Below, in pieces: positions 27,021 to 35,588 of a stretch of DNA of 64,000 nucleotides. The translations under genes and the position numbers were made by a program. Below the pieces are notes generated by a model that was not told the origin of the DNA, made no database searches, and saw only the letters and a list, made by a program, of their open reading frames with translations. Position 1 is the stretch's first letter. Each line of letters starts with the position of its first letter. Where the stretch lies: assembly GCF_031453675.1 (NCBI RefSeq), contig NZ_JAVIZX010000001.1, forward strand, positions 2,254,001 to 2,318,000, given 5' to 3'. Source of the DNA: Paracidovorax wautersii (GTDB lineage Bacteria; Pseudomonadota; Gammaproteobacteria; Burkholderiales; Burkholderiaceae_C).

Positions 27021-27345
27021 GGATAGGTCCTTGCAAATTGGTTACAACTCAACCATAGATCGCAACGATTCAAATCAAAATGATGCAAATGCACTATCGC
27101 TTGCATGAGGCAACCCACTGGGGCCGGATGGAGGCGCGGGACACGTGTGTCCGGAACCCGGGCCTGAGCGGGCCGCGAGGCGGTTGCGCCAGCCAGCGGC
27201 CCCGCCGTGATGCGCTTTCAGACGGCCGGGCTTGACGCCTTTCGATAGCTGTTGCTTATGATGTCGCCCTGATTCATTGCGCAAAACGAACGAGAGGCCG
27301 CTGCAGGCGCCTCCAGGGCCGATGCGAGGAGAGCGAGGGACGTTC
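27021..27345. other. Divergent promoter region, lipoprotein and CZB genes
   Basis: This 325-bp gap separates two divergent genes. The left part (about 27028-27110) is AT-rich and should contain the lipoprotein promoter. The right part includes GATAGCTGTTGCTTATGATG near 27245, which resembles a decayed arm of the interspersed repeat. I see no gene. Confidence 0.5.
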
Positions 27346-27837
27346 ATGGGATTCTTCAGCCGTTTGTTCCAGCCCCGGCCCGATGGCACGCCGGTGGCCG
27401 ATGACTGGACGTCCCTGCCGGGCGACCAGGCGAGTGAACTGGTGCTTCACGGCGATCAGGCGGCCAAGCTGCTGGCAGAGATCGACATCGACGCCGCCAT
27501 TGCCAGCCACGAGCGCTGGGTGCCCTGGCTCTACCGTGCGCTGCAGGGCCAGCCGGACGAGCAGCTGCGGCCGGAGGTGATCTGCAAGGACGATTGCTCC
27601 GAGCTCGGCCAGTGGCTGCACGGCAGCGGCCAGCGCGCCCTGGGGCACTTTCCTGCCTTCGACATGCTGGTGCGCCGCAACCGCTACTTCCACCAGCAGG
27701 CTGCAGCCATGCTGACCTTGCTGGCGGCCGGCGACCTGCGCCAGGCGGAGCAGGCCTTCAAGAGCTGTCGCCATGCCTCCGGCCAGGTGGTGTTGCTGCT
27801 CAAGGAACTCAAGCGCGGGCTCGGCCAGGGGCGCTGA
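27346..27837 (+). CDS. Stand-alone CZB (chemoreceptor zinc-binding) domain protein
   Basis: A 163-residue protein that appears to be a single CZB domain. The zinc-binding pattern is seen as His in IASHERWVPWLYRAL, the core motif CKDDCSELGQWLHG with its conserved Cys, and later His residues in HFPAFD and YFHQQAAAML. In other proteins this domain senses zinc or hypochlorous acid and is fused to chemoreceptors or diguanylate cyclases; here no output domain is present. It interrupts the gspE-gspF interval on the opposite strand. The ATG at 27346 follows a GAGGGA site; an ATG at 27322 is a weaker alternative. Confidence 0.78.
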   Translation: MGFFSRLFQPRPDGTPVADDWTSLPGDQASELVLHGDQAAKLLAEIDIDAAIASHERWVPWLYRALQGQPDEQLRPEVICKDDCSELGQWLHGSGQRALGHFPAFDMLVRRNRYFHQQAAAMLTLLAAGDLRQAEQAFKSCRHASGQVVLLLKELKRGLGQGR

Positions 27838-27850
27838 GCGGCGTGGTGGC

Positions 27851-27917
27851 GACTTGAAGTAAAAATGGCCGCCAGCGCTTATGGAATAAGCGCACGGCGC
27901 TATCAATTTTAATGGTA
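27851..27917 (-). repeat. Reverse copy of the interspersed repeat
   Basis: Reading TTGAAGTAAAAATGGCC, then GCGCTTATGGAATAAGCGC (a clear hairpin) and GGCGCTATCAATTTTAAT, this is a reverse copy of the repeat located downstream of the CZB gene and of the convergent gspE. It may end transcription in both directions. Confidence 0.75.
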
Positions 27918-28049
27918 ATGGGGCGTGCCCGGCGGCGCGGGTCGCTGCGGTGGCTGGTTGTCCGCCGCCGCGCCGTGCCGCCCCAACGGAAGGTCTCTGG
28001 CGCACGCGCAGACGCCGCACGTACCGGCTGCCGTCCGCGCCCCGCTTTT

Positions 28050-29411
28050 TCAGTCGCGCGTGACGCGCAGCACCTCTTCCAGCGTGGTGACGCCGGTCTG
28101 CACCAGGCGCTCGCCGTCGTCGCGCATCAGGCGCATGCCGCCGGCCAGGGCGGTGGCGCGGATGTCGGCCTCGGAGGCGCGGTTGTGGATTTGCGCGCGC
28201 ATGGTGTCGTCCACCAGCAGCATTTCGAACACGCCGGTGCGGCCGCGGTAGCCCGTGGGGTCGGCCGGGTCGAGCTTGCGCACCAGACGCTGCGCCAGCA
28301 CGCCCAGCAGCGAGCTGGACAGCAGGAACGGCTCCACGCCCATGTCGGTCAGGCGGGTGACCGCGCTGGCGGCGTCGTTGGTGTGCAGCGTGGCCAGCAC
28401 CAGGTGGCCCGTGAGCGAGGCCTGGATGGCGATCTGCGCGGTTTCGAAGTCGCGGATTTCGCCGATCATGATCACGTCTGGGTCCTGGCGCAGGATGGCG
28501 CGCAGGGCCTTGGCGAAGGTCAGGTCGATCTTGCTGTTGACCTGCGTCTGGCCTACGCCGGGCAGCTCGTATTCGATGGGGTCTTCCACCGTCATGATGT
28601 TGCTGCTGGTGGCGTCGAGCCGGCCCAGCGCGGCGTACAGCGTGGTGGTCTTGCCCGAGCCCGTGGGTCCGGTCACCAGGATGATGCCGTGGGGCTGGGT
28701 GATGAGCCCCTCGAAGCGGTCGAGCGTGTCGCCCTGCATGCCCACCATTTCCAGCGTGAGCTTGTTGCCGCTCTTGTCCAAGAGGCGCAGCACGGCGCGC
28801 TCGCCATGGGCGCTGGGCAGGGTGGAGACGCGCACGTCGATGGCCCTGGTCCCTAAGCGCAGGCTGATGCGGCCGTCCTGCGGCAGGCGTTTCTCGGAGA
28901 TGTCCAGGTCGGCCATGATCTTCAGGCGCGAGATCAGGGCGGCGTGCAGCGCGCGGTTGGGCTGCACCACCTCGCGCAGCGTGCCGTCGACGCGAAAGCG
29001 CACGCTGGAATGCCGCTCGTACGGCTCGATGTGGATGTCGCTCGCGCCGTCGCGGGCAGCCTGCGTCAGCAGCGCGTTGAGCATGCGGATGATGGGCGCA
29101 TCGCCCGCCGACTCCAGCAAGTCTTCGACCGCGGGCAGCTCCTGCATCATGCGGGAGAGGTCGGCATCGGACTCGACCTCGCTCACCACCATGGCGGCAC
29201 TCGACTCGTTTTGCGAATAGGCCGTGCTGATGCGCTGGGCCAGCGTGGCCGCGTCCATCTGCGCCATGGCCTGCACGGTGTGCTTGCGCAGCACCTCGGA
29301 GATGGCGCTGGTGTCCGGTGCCGGGCCGTGGCACAGCACCAGCTGCTGGCCGTCGTCTTCCAGCAGCAGCTGCGTGGAGCGCGCGAACGCGTAGGGCAGG
29401 GGGTGGCGCAT
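28050..29411 (-). CDS. gspE: Type II secretion ATPase GspE, lacking the zinc-binding cysteine region
   Basis: A 453-residue cytoplasmic ATPase that powers pseudopilus assembly. The N-terminal N2-type domain begins [13 protein letters not shown]; then come SDIHIEPYE, Walker [11 protein letters not shown] with Lys254, the Asp box [12 protein letters not shown], Walker [13 protein letters not shown] and the His box [14 protein letters not shown]. Typical GspE carries a four-cysteine zinc subdomain between the helix ending AQRLVRKL and GYRGRTG; here the two are joined by only DPADPT, so the zinc subdomain is absent. The gene lies 18 bp downstream of gspD, as last gene of the main operon. Confidence 0.94.
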   Translation of the reverse strand: MRHPLPYAFARSTQLLLEDDGQQLVLCHGPAPDTSAISEVLRKHTVQAMAQMDAATLAQRISTAYSQNESSAAMVVSEVESDADLSRMMQELPAVEDLLESAGDAPIIRMLNALLTQAARDGASDIHIEPYERHSSVRFRVDGTLREVVQPNRALHAALISRLKIMADLDISEKRLPQDGRISLRLGTRAIDVRVSTLPSAHGERAVLRLLDKSGNKLTLEMVGMQGDTLDRFEGLITQPHGIILVTGPTGSGKTTTLYAALGRLDATSSNIMTVEDPIEYELPGVGQTQVNSKIDLTFAKALRAILRQDPDVIMIGEIRDFETAQIAIQASLTGHLVLATLHTNDAASAVTRLTDMGVEPFLLSSSLLGVLAQRLVRKLDPADPTGYRGRTGVFEMLLVDDTMRAQIHNRASEADIRATALAGGMRLMRDDGERLVQTGVTTLEEVLRVTRD

Positions 29412-29429
29412 GGTGGCGGCAGGCCTTAC

Positions 29430-31838
29430 TTACTGCGGGCTGTACACGGAGGGTGCGGCAGGCGCCGGGGCCGGTGCGGCCGCGGGCTGCGGCGGCTGAG
29501 CGGACTGGCCCGGCAGCAGCGGCGCCAGCGGCACCGTGGGGGCGCCCGCGGGCGTGGCGTTGAGGGCCAGCGGCGGCAGCACCGGGGCGGCGGACACGCC
29601 ACGCATCACGTTGCTGTCCGCCGGCTGCGTGACCTGCTGCAGCGCGCGGATGGCCTCGTAGCGGTCCATCATCAGCGCATCGCTGGTGGCGGCGTCGCGG
29701 ATCACCACCGGCCGCAGGAACACCATCAGGTTGGTCTTGCGGCGCGAGCGGTTCTCGTTGCGGAACAGCGCACCGACGACCGGCAGGTCGCCCATCAGCG
29801 GCACCTTGTCCTGCGCCATCGAGTAGCGGTCCTCCAGCAGGCCGCCCAGCACGATCACGCTGCCGTCGTTGACCAGCACGGTCGACTCGATGGAGCGCTT
29901 GCTCGTCGTGGGGCCGTTGGCGTTGCTCGCCGTGGCGGCGTCCACCTGGGAGACCTCTTGGTACAGCGTGAGCTTGACGGTGCCGTTCTCGTTGATCTGG
30001 GGCCGCACGCGCAGCATCAGGCCCACGTCCTTGCGCTCCACCGTCGTGAAGGGGTTGACCGTGCTGCTGCCCGTGCTGTTGGCGTAGGAGCCGGTCACGA
30101 AGGGCACGTTGTTGCCGATGATGATCTGGGCCTCTTCGTTGTCCAGCGTCATCAAATTGGGGGTGGAGAGCACGTTGGCATCGCCCGTGTTCTCCAGGAA
30201 GTTGGCCAGCGCGCCCAGGTAGTAGTTGCCGTTGATGCGCGGCGCCACGGCCACGTTCAGCCCGCGCCCGAGGCCTGCGGCGCTGCTGGCGATGGTGGTG
30301 GCGTTGCCGCTGGCCGCCGCCAGTGCCAGGTTGAGGATGTTGGCGTTGCCGCCGGTGGTCGAGGTCGACGAGTTGGTGCCGATGACCCCCACGGTACCGC
30401 TGCCGTAGTTGCCCATCACGCCCTGCCACTGGATGCCGAACTCGGCCACCTTGTTGGCGGCAACCTCGACGATGAGGCTCTCCACCAGCACCTGGGCGCG
30501 GCGCCCGTCGAGCTGGTCGATCACCGCGCGCAGCTGGCGGAACTGCGGGTCGGGCGCCGAGATGATCAGCGAGTTGGTGGTCGGGTCCGCCTGGATCTGG
30601 CCCCCGGTCGAGGGCTGGTTGCTGTTGGCGTTGTTGAGGCTGCCGGCGCTGCTGCCCAGGCCACCACCGCTGCTGCTGCCGCCGATGCCGCCCATGCCGC
30701 CACCGCCCATGCCGCCGCTGCTGCTGGTCTGCGTCAGGCCGCCGGCGGACAGCCCTCCGGCCGAGCCCAGCCCGCCGCTGGAGCTGCCGCCCCCGGTCGA
30801 CGGGCTGCCCGAGGCACCGTTCGTGCCCGTGCCCCACGACGCGGCCATGGCCGCACGCAGCGTGGCGGCCAGCTTCACCGCGTCGGCGTTCTTCAGGTAG
30901 ACCACATGGATGTTGCCCGTGGAAGCCGAACTGCCCGGTGCCGCAGGCTGGTCCAGCCGCGCCACCAGCGAGCGCACCAGCGCCAGCCGGGCCGGGTTGG
31001 CCGCACGCACGATCAGAGAATTGCTGCGCGGCTCGGGTAGCAGGGTGGTCTTGAACGCCGTGTCGGTCTGCGCGCCGCCCTGGGCACCTGCGGCCGTGGG
31101 CACGGCGCCCGCCGCGGGCGCGGCGCTGCCGGAACCTTCGATGAGGCGCGACACCAGCGGCGCCAGGTCGCTCGCCAGGGCGTACTGCAGCGGAATCACC
31201 TCCACGTCGGTCGCGTTCGACACGTCCATGGCCGCCACGATGCGCGCCAGGCGCTGCACGTTGTCGGCGTAGTCGGTGATCACCAGCGAGTTGTTGCCGG
31301 GATTGACGTTGATGGTGTTGTTGGGGCTGATCAGGGGACGCAGCACCGGCACCAGGTTGGCCGCGTTCTCGAAGTTGAGCTTGAAGATCTGCGTGACGAT
31401 CTGGCCGCCGGAAGGCGCGCCGCGGCCGCCCTGCGATACGTTCACGGTGCCGGCCTGGAGCTTGGCGTCGGCCTCGGGCACCACCTTGTACAGCCCTGCG
31501 GCCTCCACCACGGTGAAGCCCTGCAGGCGCAGCGCCGCCAGGAACTGCTGGAAGGCGGCAGCCGGTGTCACGGCGCGCTCGGTCACCAGCGTGAGCTGGC
31601 CCTTCACGCGCGGGTCCACCACCACGTTGCGGCCGGTGATGGTGGCCATGGTGCGGGCCACGGCCTCGATGTCGGCCCCCGCGAAGTTGAGCGTGACCGG
31701 TTCGCCAGCGCGCACGCTGCCGGTGTCGGTGTTGATTGCCGTTTGGGCCGTCAATGGGGCGCTGGCGCACGCCAGTATTGCGCCTGCTGCTATCGAATGC
31801 AGAGCGGTGCGCAGGTGGCGGCGGGACAAGGAAGTCAT
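29430..31838 (-). CDS. gspD: Type II secretion secretin GspD
   Basis: An 802-residue outer-membrane secretin. A signal peptide covers about residues 1-31. The N0 domain starts at VTLNFAGADIEAVARTMA; N1-N3 repeats follow (DYADNVQRLARIVAAMD; RAANPARLALVRSLVARLD). Between N2 and N3 strands a Gly/Ser-rich segment of nearly 80 residues (about 334-412) is inserted. The secretin core contains VPFVTGSYAN, ERKDVGLMLRVRP and VIVLGGLLEDRYS. The C-terminal 80 residues are Pro/Ala-rich, perhaps an S-domain for a pilotin. It begins 4 bp after the gspN stop. Confidence 0.95.
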   Translation of the reverse strand: MTSLSRRHLRTALHSIAAGAILACASAPLTAQTAINTDTGSVRAGEPVTLNFAGADIEAVARTMATITGRNVVVDPRVKGQLTLVTERAVTPAAAFQQFLAALRLQGFTVVEAAGLYKVVPEADAKLQAGTVNVSQGGRGAPSGGQIVTQIFKLNFENAANLVPVLRPLISPNNTINVNPGNNSLVITDYADNVQRLARIVAAMDVSNATDVEVIPLQYALASDLAPLVSRLIEGSGSAAPAAGAVPTAAGAQGGAQTDTAFKTTLLPEPRSNSLIVRAANPARLALVRSLVARLDQPAAPGSSASTGNIHVVYLKNADAVKLAATLRAAMAASWGTGTNGASGSPSTGGGSSSGGLGSAGGLSAGGLTQTSSSGGMGGGGMGGIGGSSSGGGLGSSAGSLNNANSNQPSTGGQIQADPTTNSLIISAPDPQFRQLRAVIDQLDGRRAQVLVESLIVEVAANKVAEFGIQWQGVMGNYGSGTVGVIGTNSSTSTTGGNANILNLALAAASGNATTIASSAAGLGRGLNVAVAPRINGNYYLGALANFLENTGDANVLSTPNLMTLDNEEAQIIIGNNVPFVTGSYANSTGSSTVNPFTTVERKDVGLMLRVRPQINENGTVKLTLYQEVSQVDAATASNANGPTTSKRSIESTVLVNDGSVIVLGGLLEDRYSMAQDKVPLMGDLPVVGALFRNENRSRRKTNLMVFLRPVVIRDAATSDALMMDRYEAIRALQQVTQPADSNVMRGVSAAPVLPPLALNATPAGAPTVPLAPLLPGQSAQPPQPAAAPAPAPAAPSVYSPQ

Positions 31839-31842
31839 AGGG

Positions 31843-32649
31843 TCAACCCACGGTGATGATGGAGCGGGCGCCGGTGCGCCGTCCGATGATGTTCAGGAGG
31901 TTCGCCAGGGCGGCCTCGCGGTCCGGCGCGGCCGTGGCTTCGCCGGTAAAGCGCAGGCGCTGTCCCACCCACTGGCCGCTGCCGCTGAGCAGCAGCGCGC
32001 CTTCCAGGGTGGTGAGCGTGAGGGTGGGCGCGTTCCCGCCTTGCAATGCCAGGCGGTAGCTGCCCATGGGGCGCAGCGTGGACAGGCGCGAGGACATGCC
32101 CAGCGCATCCAGCTGCATCTGCCCCGACAGCACGGTGCGGCCGGCCGCCCAGTCCACGGTGAGGCCGCGCGTCTGCAGCGCGAGACGGCCCTGGGGCTGC
32201 AGCGTGTTCCAGGGCGTGCCCAGGCCGCCCAGAACGGCGGCCGGCCACTGGCTCTGGTGGTCGGCGATGGCGACATGCGCCGAGCGCCAGCCCGGCACCA
32301 CCTGCAGCTGCAGTGGTTCTGCCATGCAACAGTCCATGCGCAGCAGGGCGCGGGCGCCGGTCCAGGCGGGACGCAGCTGCCAGTCCAGCCGGCCTGGCAG
32401 GGCGGCCCGATCCTGGCTGCCTGCGCCGCCGGAAAGCACCAGCTGGGCGGAGCCTGTCCAGACGGTGCCACGGGGCTGCAGCAACTGCACCTGTCCGCCG
32501 CTGGCCCGGGCGATGCCGTTGGCCAGCCAGCGTGCAGGCGCGAAGATGGCCATCGCCGGCAGCGCACCCAAGAGCGCGCCCAGCACCGCCCAGCGCCACG
32601 GCGTGCGCGGCGCAGCGGAGCGGGAAAGAGGACGGGACAGCCGGGGCAC
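31843..32649 (-). CDS. gspN: Type II secretion protein GspN
   Basis: A 268-residue protein with one N-terminal membrane segment (WAVLGALLGALPAMAIFAPA) and the GspN layout: RASGGQVQLLQPRGTVWTGSAQLVLSG segments, repeated amphipathic beta stretches and the C-terminal LLNIIGRRTGARSIITVG. GspN is an accessory inner-membrane component found in some systems. The start is taken as GTG at 32649, 17 bp past the gspM stop; no ATG fits before the membrane segment, and the frame upstream is only a shadow of gspM. Confidence 0.85.
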   Translation of the reverse strand: MPRLSRPLSRSAAPRTPWRWAVLGALLGALPAMAIFAPARWLANGIARASGGQVQLLQPRGTVWTGSAQLVLSGGAGSQDRAALPGRLDWQLRPAWTGARALLRMDCCMAEPLQLQVVPGWRSAHVAIADHQSQWPAAVLGGLGTPWNTLQPQGRLALQTRGLTVDWAAGRTVLSGQMQLDALGMSSRLSTLRPMGSYRLALQGGNAPTLTLTTLEGALLLSGSGQWVGQRLRFTGEATAAPDREAALANLLNIIGRRTGARSIITVG

Positions 32650-32666
32650 GGGGGCGGGTCCGGCGG

Positions 32667-33242
32667 TCAGAGAGACGGCAGGGCGAGCACGACGGTGCCG
32701 TCCCAGCGGGGGCGGCCATCGGTGTCGGCGGGCGGTGCTGCAGACCCAGCGGCGGATGCCGGCGCGCCAGGTCGGGCCGCAGGGGCCGCGGCGGCCGGGC
32801 TGCGCACGAGGCGCATTTCCAGCGGCACCGCATGGGCGGCGCTGCGCGCCTGCGACAGCCAGTCGGCCAGGCGGTCGGCCGGCACGCCCTTCAGCGTGAC
32901 GGTGGCGCGGTCGCCAGCGGCCGACACCTGGGCCCCGCTGCCCAGACGCTGCGCCACGCCCGACTGCAGGGTGCGCATCGCGTCGGCGGCGGGCACCCGA
33001 GGGGCGCCCTGCAGCTGCTGCGCCTCGGCCTGCAGGGTCAGCATGCGCTGCAACTGCGCATCGAGTTCGGCATGGCGGGCCGGCGCCGTGCGCAGCGTCT
33101 GCAGCGCGGGCGCCATCAGCAGCCACCACAGCACGGCGAAGGCAACCAAGGCCGCTGCGGCCAGCAGCAAGGTCTGTTCGCGGCGGGCAAGGCCCTGCCA
33201 ACGGGCCTGCCAGGGCGCGAGATGGGGAGCGAGCGCCTTCAC
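32667..33242 (-). CDS. gspM: Type II secretion protein GspM
   Basis: A 191-residue bitopic inner-membrane protein: a short cytoplasmic stretch, a membrane helix (LLLAAAALVAFAVLWWLLMA) at about 24-44, then a periplasmic coiled coil (LDAQLQRMLTLQAEAQQL) and a ferredoxin-like domain (ATVTLKGVPADRLADWLSQA). It pairs with GspL to support GspE. The start is GTG at 33242, overlapping the gspL stop (GTGA) with GGAGG in front. The C-terminal Ala/Pro linker before the last strand is longer than usual. Confidence 0.9.
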   Translation of the reverse strand: MKALAPHLAPWQARWQGLARREQTLLLAAAALVAFAVLWWLLMAPALQTLRTAPARHAELDAQLQRMLTLQAEAQQLQGAPRVPAADAMRTLQSGVAQRLGSGAQVSAAGDRATVTLKGVPADRLADWLSQARSAAHAVPLEMRLVRSPAAAAPAARPGAPASAAGSAAPPADTDGRPRWDGTVVLALPSL

Positions 33243-34483
33243 GGTGCCTCCGCCCGCACCAGCACGGCGCCATCCTGCAGGCGCGCCGAATAGCCGGCGC
33301 GGGTGAGGTGCTGGCCCATGGCTTCCAGCTCCGGAGGGGGCAGGTCCAGCCCGCGCAGGCGCAGGTCGCCTGCGGCGTACTCGATCCCGCTGGGCAAACG
33401 GCTTGCGGGCAGTGCGGCACCCGCCGCCGCCATCAACGGCTCCAGGTCGCGGGCGCCCATGCTGCCGGCCGCCTGGCGCAGCAGCGCCAGCTCGCGCTCC
33501 ATCTGCACGGGGGCGTCGACGATGACCTGTACCTTCGGGAACGTCTGCGTGAGCGCAGCACGCACCCCGGCCTGCTTGTCGGCGAGGGATTGGCGCTCCT
33601 GCCAGGCCCAGACATTGACCCCGACGACCTGCACGGCCAGCGCCACGCCCAGGCCCCAGCGCGCGGCACGCCACTGCGGCGCACGTGCGAAGCTGCCGGC
33701 CGCGCTGCCCGCCTTGCGCAGGGCCCGCGTGCGGCCGGTGCTGGCCAGTTCGAACTGGGCCAGGTCCCAGGGGCTTCTTGCCGCGTCCAACGCGCGTTGG
33801 CTGCGCGTGTACACGGCGACCGATCGGCCGAGGGCTTGCTCTGCCAATTGCACCACGGCGGGCTCTGCCCGGACGGTGGCCGGGGGCGCGCCCTCGGGGC
33901 CGACCTCGTCCAGCGCTCCCAGCGCCGCGAAGGCGGCATGGGACAGCGGCCAGGTCACGACGGCCTGGTCGGCACCCTGCGCCGTGGCCACGATGTGGGC
34001 GTCTTCCGGCGTGCCCAGCACGTGGTACTGCGGCGATTCGCCGGCGCCTGGCCCCGGCGCGAATTCGGGCACCACCCGGCTGGCCGGGCGTCCGGCGGCC
34101 TCCAGGGCCTGCAGGGCGTCGCGCAGCCAAACGCGGTCGCACACGGCGACCCACACCGGCTCCCCGGCGCGCGCACCGGGCTGCAGGGCGAAATGCACCT
34201 GAACGGTGTCGTCCAGCAGGCGCTCCTCGAGCAGGCCTTCCAACACGGCGCGCAGGCGTGGCGAGGGAATGGCCGTGCCCTGCGGCAACTGCACGCGCTG
34301 CCAGGACAGCAGCCGCGCAGGCACCACGGCCACGATCTCGCCGGTGCGGCCGGGATCGGGCAGCAGCACGGCGGGCGCGCTGTCGTGTCGGGTGGCGGTG
34401 TGTCCGTCCTGGGTCAGCGTGTAGCTGTATTCGGCGGAGCTCCCCGGATGGGCCGGGGGCAGGTGAAGAATGAGGGTGCTCAT
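33239..34483 (-). CDS. gspL: Type II secretion protein GspL
   Basis: A 414-residue inner-membrane protein. The actin-like cytoplasmic domain spans about 1-250 (VPARLLSWQRVQLPQG, LRAVLEGLLEERLLDD), with a membrane helix at about 280-300 (ARWGLGVALAVQVVGVNVW) and a periplasmic ferredoxin-like domain at the end (YAAGDLRLRGLDLPPPELEAM). It recruits GspE to the membrane and partners GspM. It lies 82 bp after gspK and overlaps gspM by four bases. Length is typical. Confidence 0.92.
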   Translation of the reverse strand: MSTLILHLPPAHPGSSAEYSYTLTQDGHTATRHDSAPAVLLPDPGRTGEIVAVVPARLLSWQRVQLPQGTAIPSPRLRAVLEGLLEERLLDDTVQVHFALQPGARAGEPVWVAVCDRVWLRDALQALEAAGRPASRVVPEFAPGPGAGESPQYHVLGTPEDAHIVATAQGADQAVVTWPLSHAAFAALGALDEVGPEGAPPATVRAEPAVVQLAEQALGRSVAVYTRSQRALDAARSPWDLAQFELASTGRTRALRKAGSAAGSFARAPQWRAARWGLGVALAVQVVGVNVWAWQERQSLADKQAGVRAALTQTFPKVQVIVDAPVQMERELALLRQAAGSMGARDLEPLMAAAGAALPASRLPSGIEYAAGDLRLRGLDLPPPELEAMGQHLTRAGYSARLQDGAVLVRAEAP

Positions 34484-34565
34484 GGGTGAATTCGGCGGGC
34501 CATTCTAGGGCCTGTTCACGTCGGTGCCGGGGCAGGGAGCCGCCAGCCGGGCGGCCGGCGGGCGA

Positions 34566-35588
34566 TCAGCGGGCGGCATTCGCCACGGGTTCCACGAAGC
34601 TGCCGCGTTCGCGCCACAGGGTGCGCGCCACGCCGCGCTGCTTGAGTACCAGCGAGCGCTCCTGCACCACCACCGAGCCCAGCCGCAAGCGGCCCTGTAC
34701 TTCGAAGTAGGTGGAGGCGACGGTATGGGTCGCGCCCGTCAGCTCGGCGGTGCTGCCCACCAGCCGGCTGGCGTCGCTTTCACTGCGGAAGTGGCGCGCG
34801 TCGCGCGTCTGCACCAGGCGCTGCGCATCGGGCATGTCCAGCCGGTTGATGCTGGCCCACAGCACCAGGGCGCTGGCCGTGTTGAGGTTGACACGTGTGG
34901 GTGCAGGCAGCAGCGTCACGTAGGGCGTCAGGGCCTCGATGGTGGATGCGGGAATGCCCCACCACCCGAGCTGGGCGACGGTGCGCGGCATCAAGGGCGC
35001 GGCGCTGGCCTCGCCGCTGGTCGCCACGGCACGCACGATGGCCTGCGCGATGGTGTCCAGCTGCTGCTGGGGCAGGCTCAGGCCTTCGAAAAGGCGCGTG
35101 AACTGCGTGAGCGCGACGGGGTCCACCGTACCGTTGCCGGCCAGGTTGCGCAGGTTCATGCGCGACTGCAGGTCGATGATGCGGCCCGACAGGAAGGCGT
35201 CGGCGGTGTCGGTGCTCGCATCCTCCACCTGGCTCACATTGCGGTTGGCGGCCAGGAAGCTCGACAGTCGGGCCTCTTCCAGCGGCACGGCCCAGGGCTC
35301 GGCCAGGTTGTCGGTGCCGTCGCCGGCGCGGGCCAGCGAGTCTTCGCGCAGGATCAGCCGCGACCAGTCCAGCGCGCCGATCAGGATCCAGGCGGACTGG
35401 ATGCGCGCACGCTCGGCCGTTTCGACTTCCACGGAGCGCCACTGCTGCCACAGCGCGGCTGCCGCGAAGGTGGCCACCAGGGTCACCGTCAGCATGGCCG
35501 CCAGCAGGGCGGCACCGCGCCCCTGCTTGCGGACGCTGCCCGCCGTGCGGCGTTGAGGCTTGCGGAAAAGGGGGCTGGCCGCTCTCAT
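34566..35588 (-). CDS. gspK: Type II secretion minor pseudopilin GspK
   Basis: A 340-residue minor pseudopilin thought to cap the pseudopilus tip with GspI and GspJ. The prepilin leader (RKQGRGAALLAAMLTVTLVA) has Gly before the hydrophobic helix, as needed for prepilin peptidase. The globular part includes DLQSRMNLRNLAG and VNLNTASALVLWA, the latter characteristic of GspK. The start overlaps the gspJ stop (ATGA). GspK normally lacks the Glu at position +5 of mature pilins, and here the hydrophobic stretch also has none. Confidence 0.92.
   Translation of the reverse strand: MRAASPLFRKPQRRTAGSVRKQGRGAALLAAMLTVTLVATFAAAALWQQWRSVEVETAERARIQSAWILIGALDWSRLILREDSLARAGDGTDNLAEPWAVPLEEARLSSFLAANRNVSQVEDASTDTADAFLSGRIIDLQSRMNLRNLAGNGTVDPVALTQFTRLFEGLSLPQQQLDTIAQAIVRAVATSGEASAAPLMPRTVAQLGWWGIPASTIEALTPYVTLLPAPTRVNLNTASALVLWASINRLDMPDAQRLVQTRDARHFRSESDASRLVGSTAELTGATHTVASTYFEVQGRLRLGSVVVQERSLVLKQRGVARTLWRERGSFVEPVANAAR

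Noticed and set aside
27274-31770. 1498-codon minus-strand frame across gspE, gspD and the CZB gene
   Set aside because: It shares the strand of gspD/gspE in another frame, is Arg/Gly/Ala/His-rich, has no recognisable domain and overlaps clear gsp genes.
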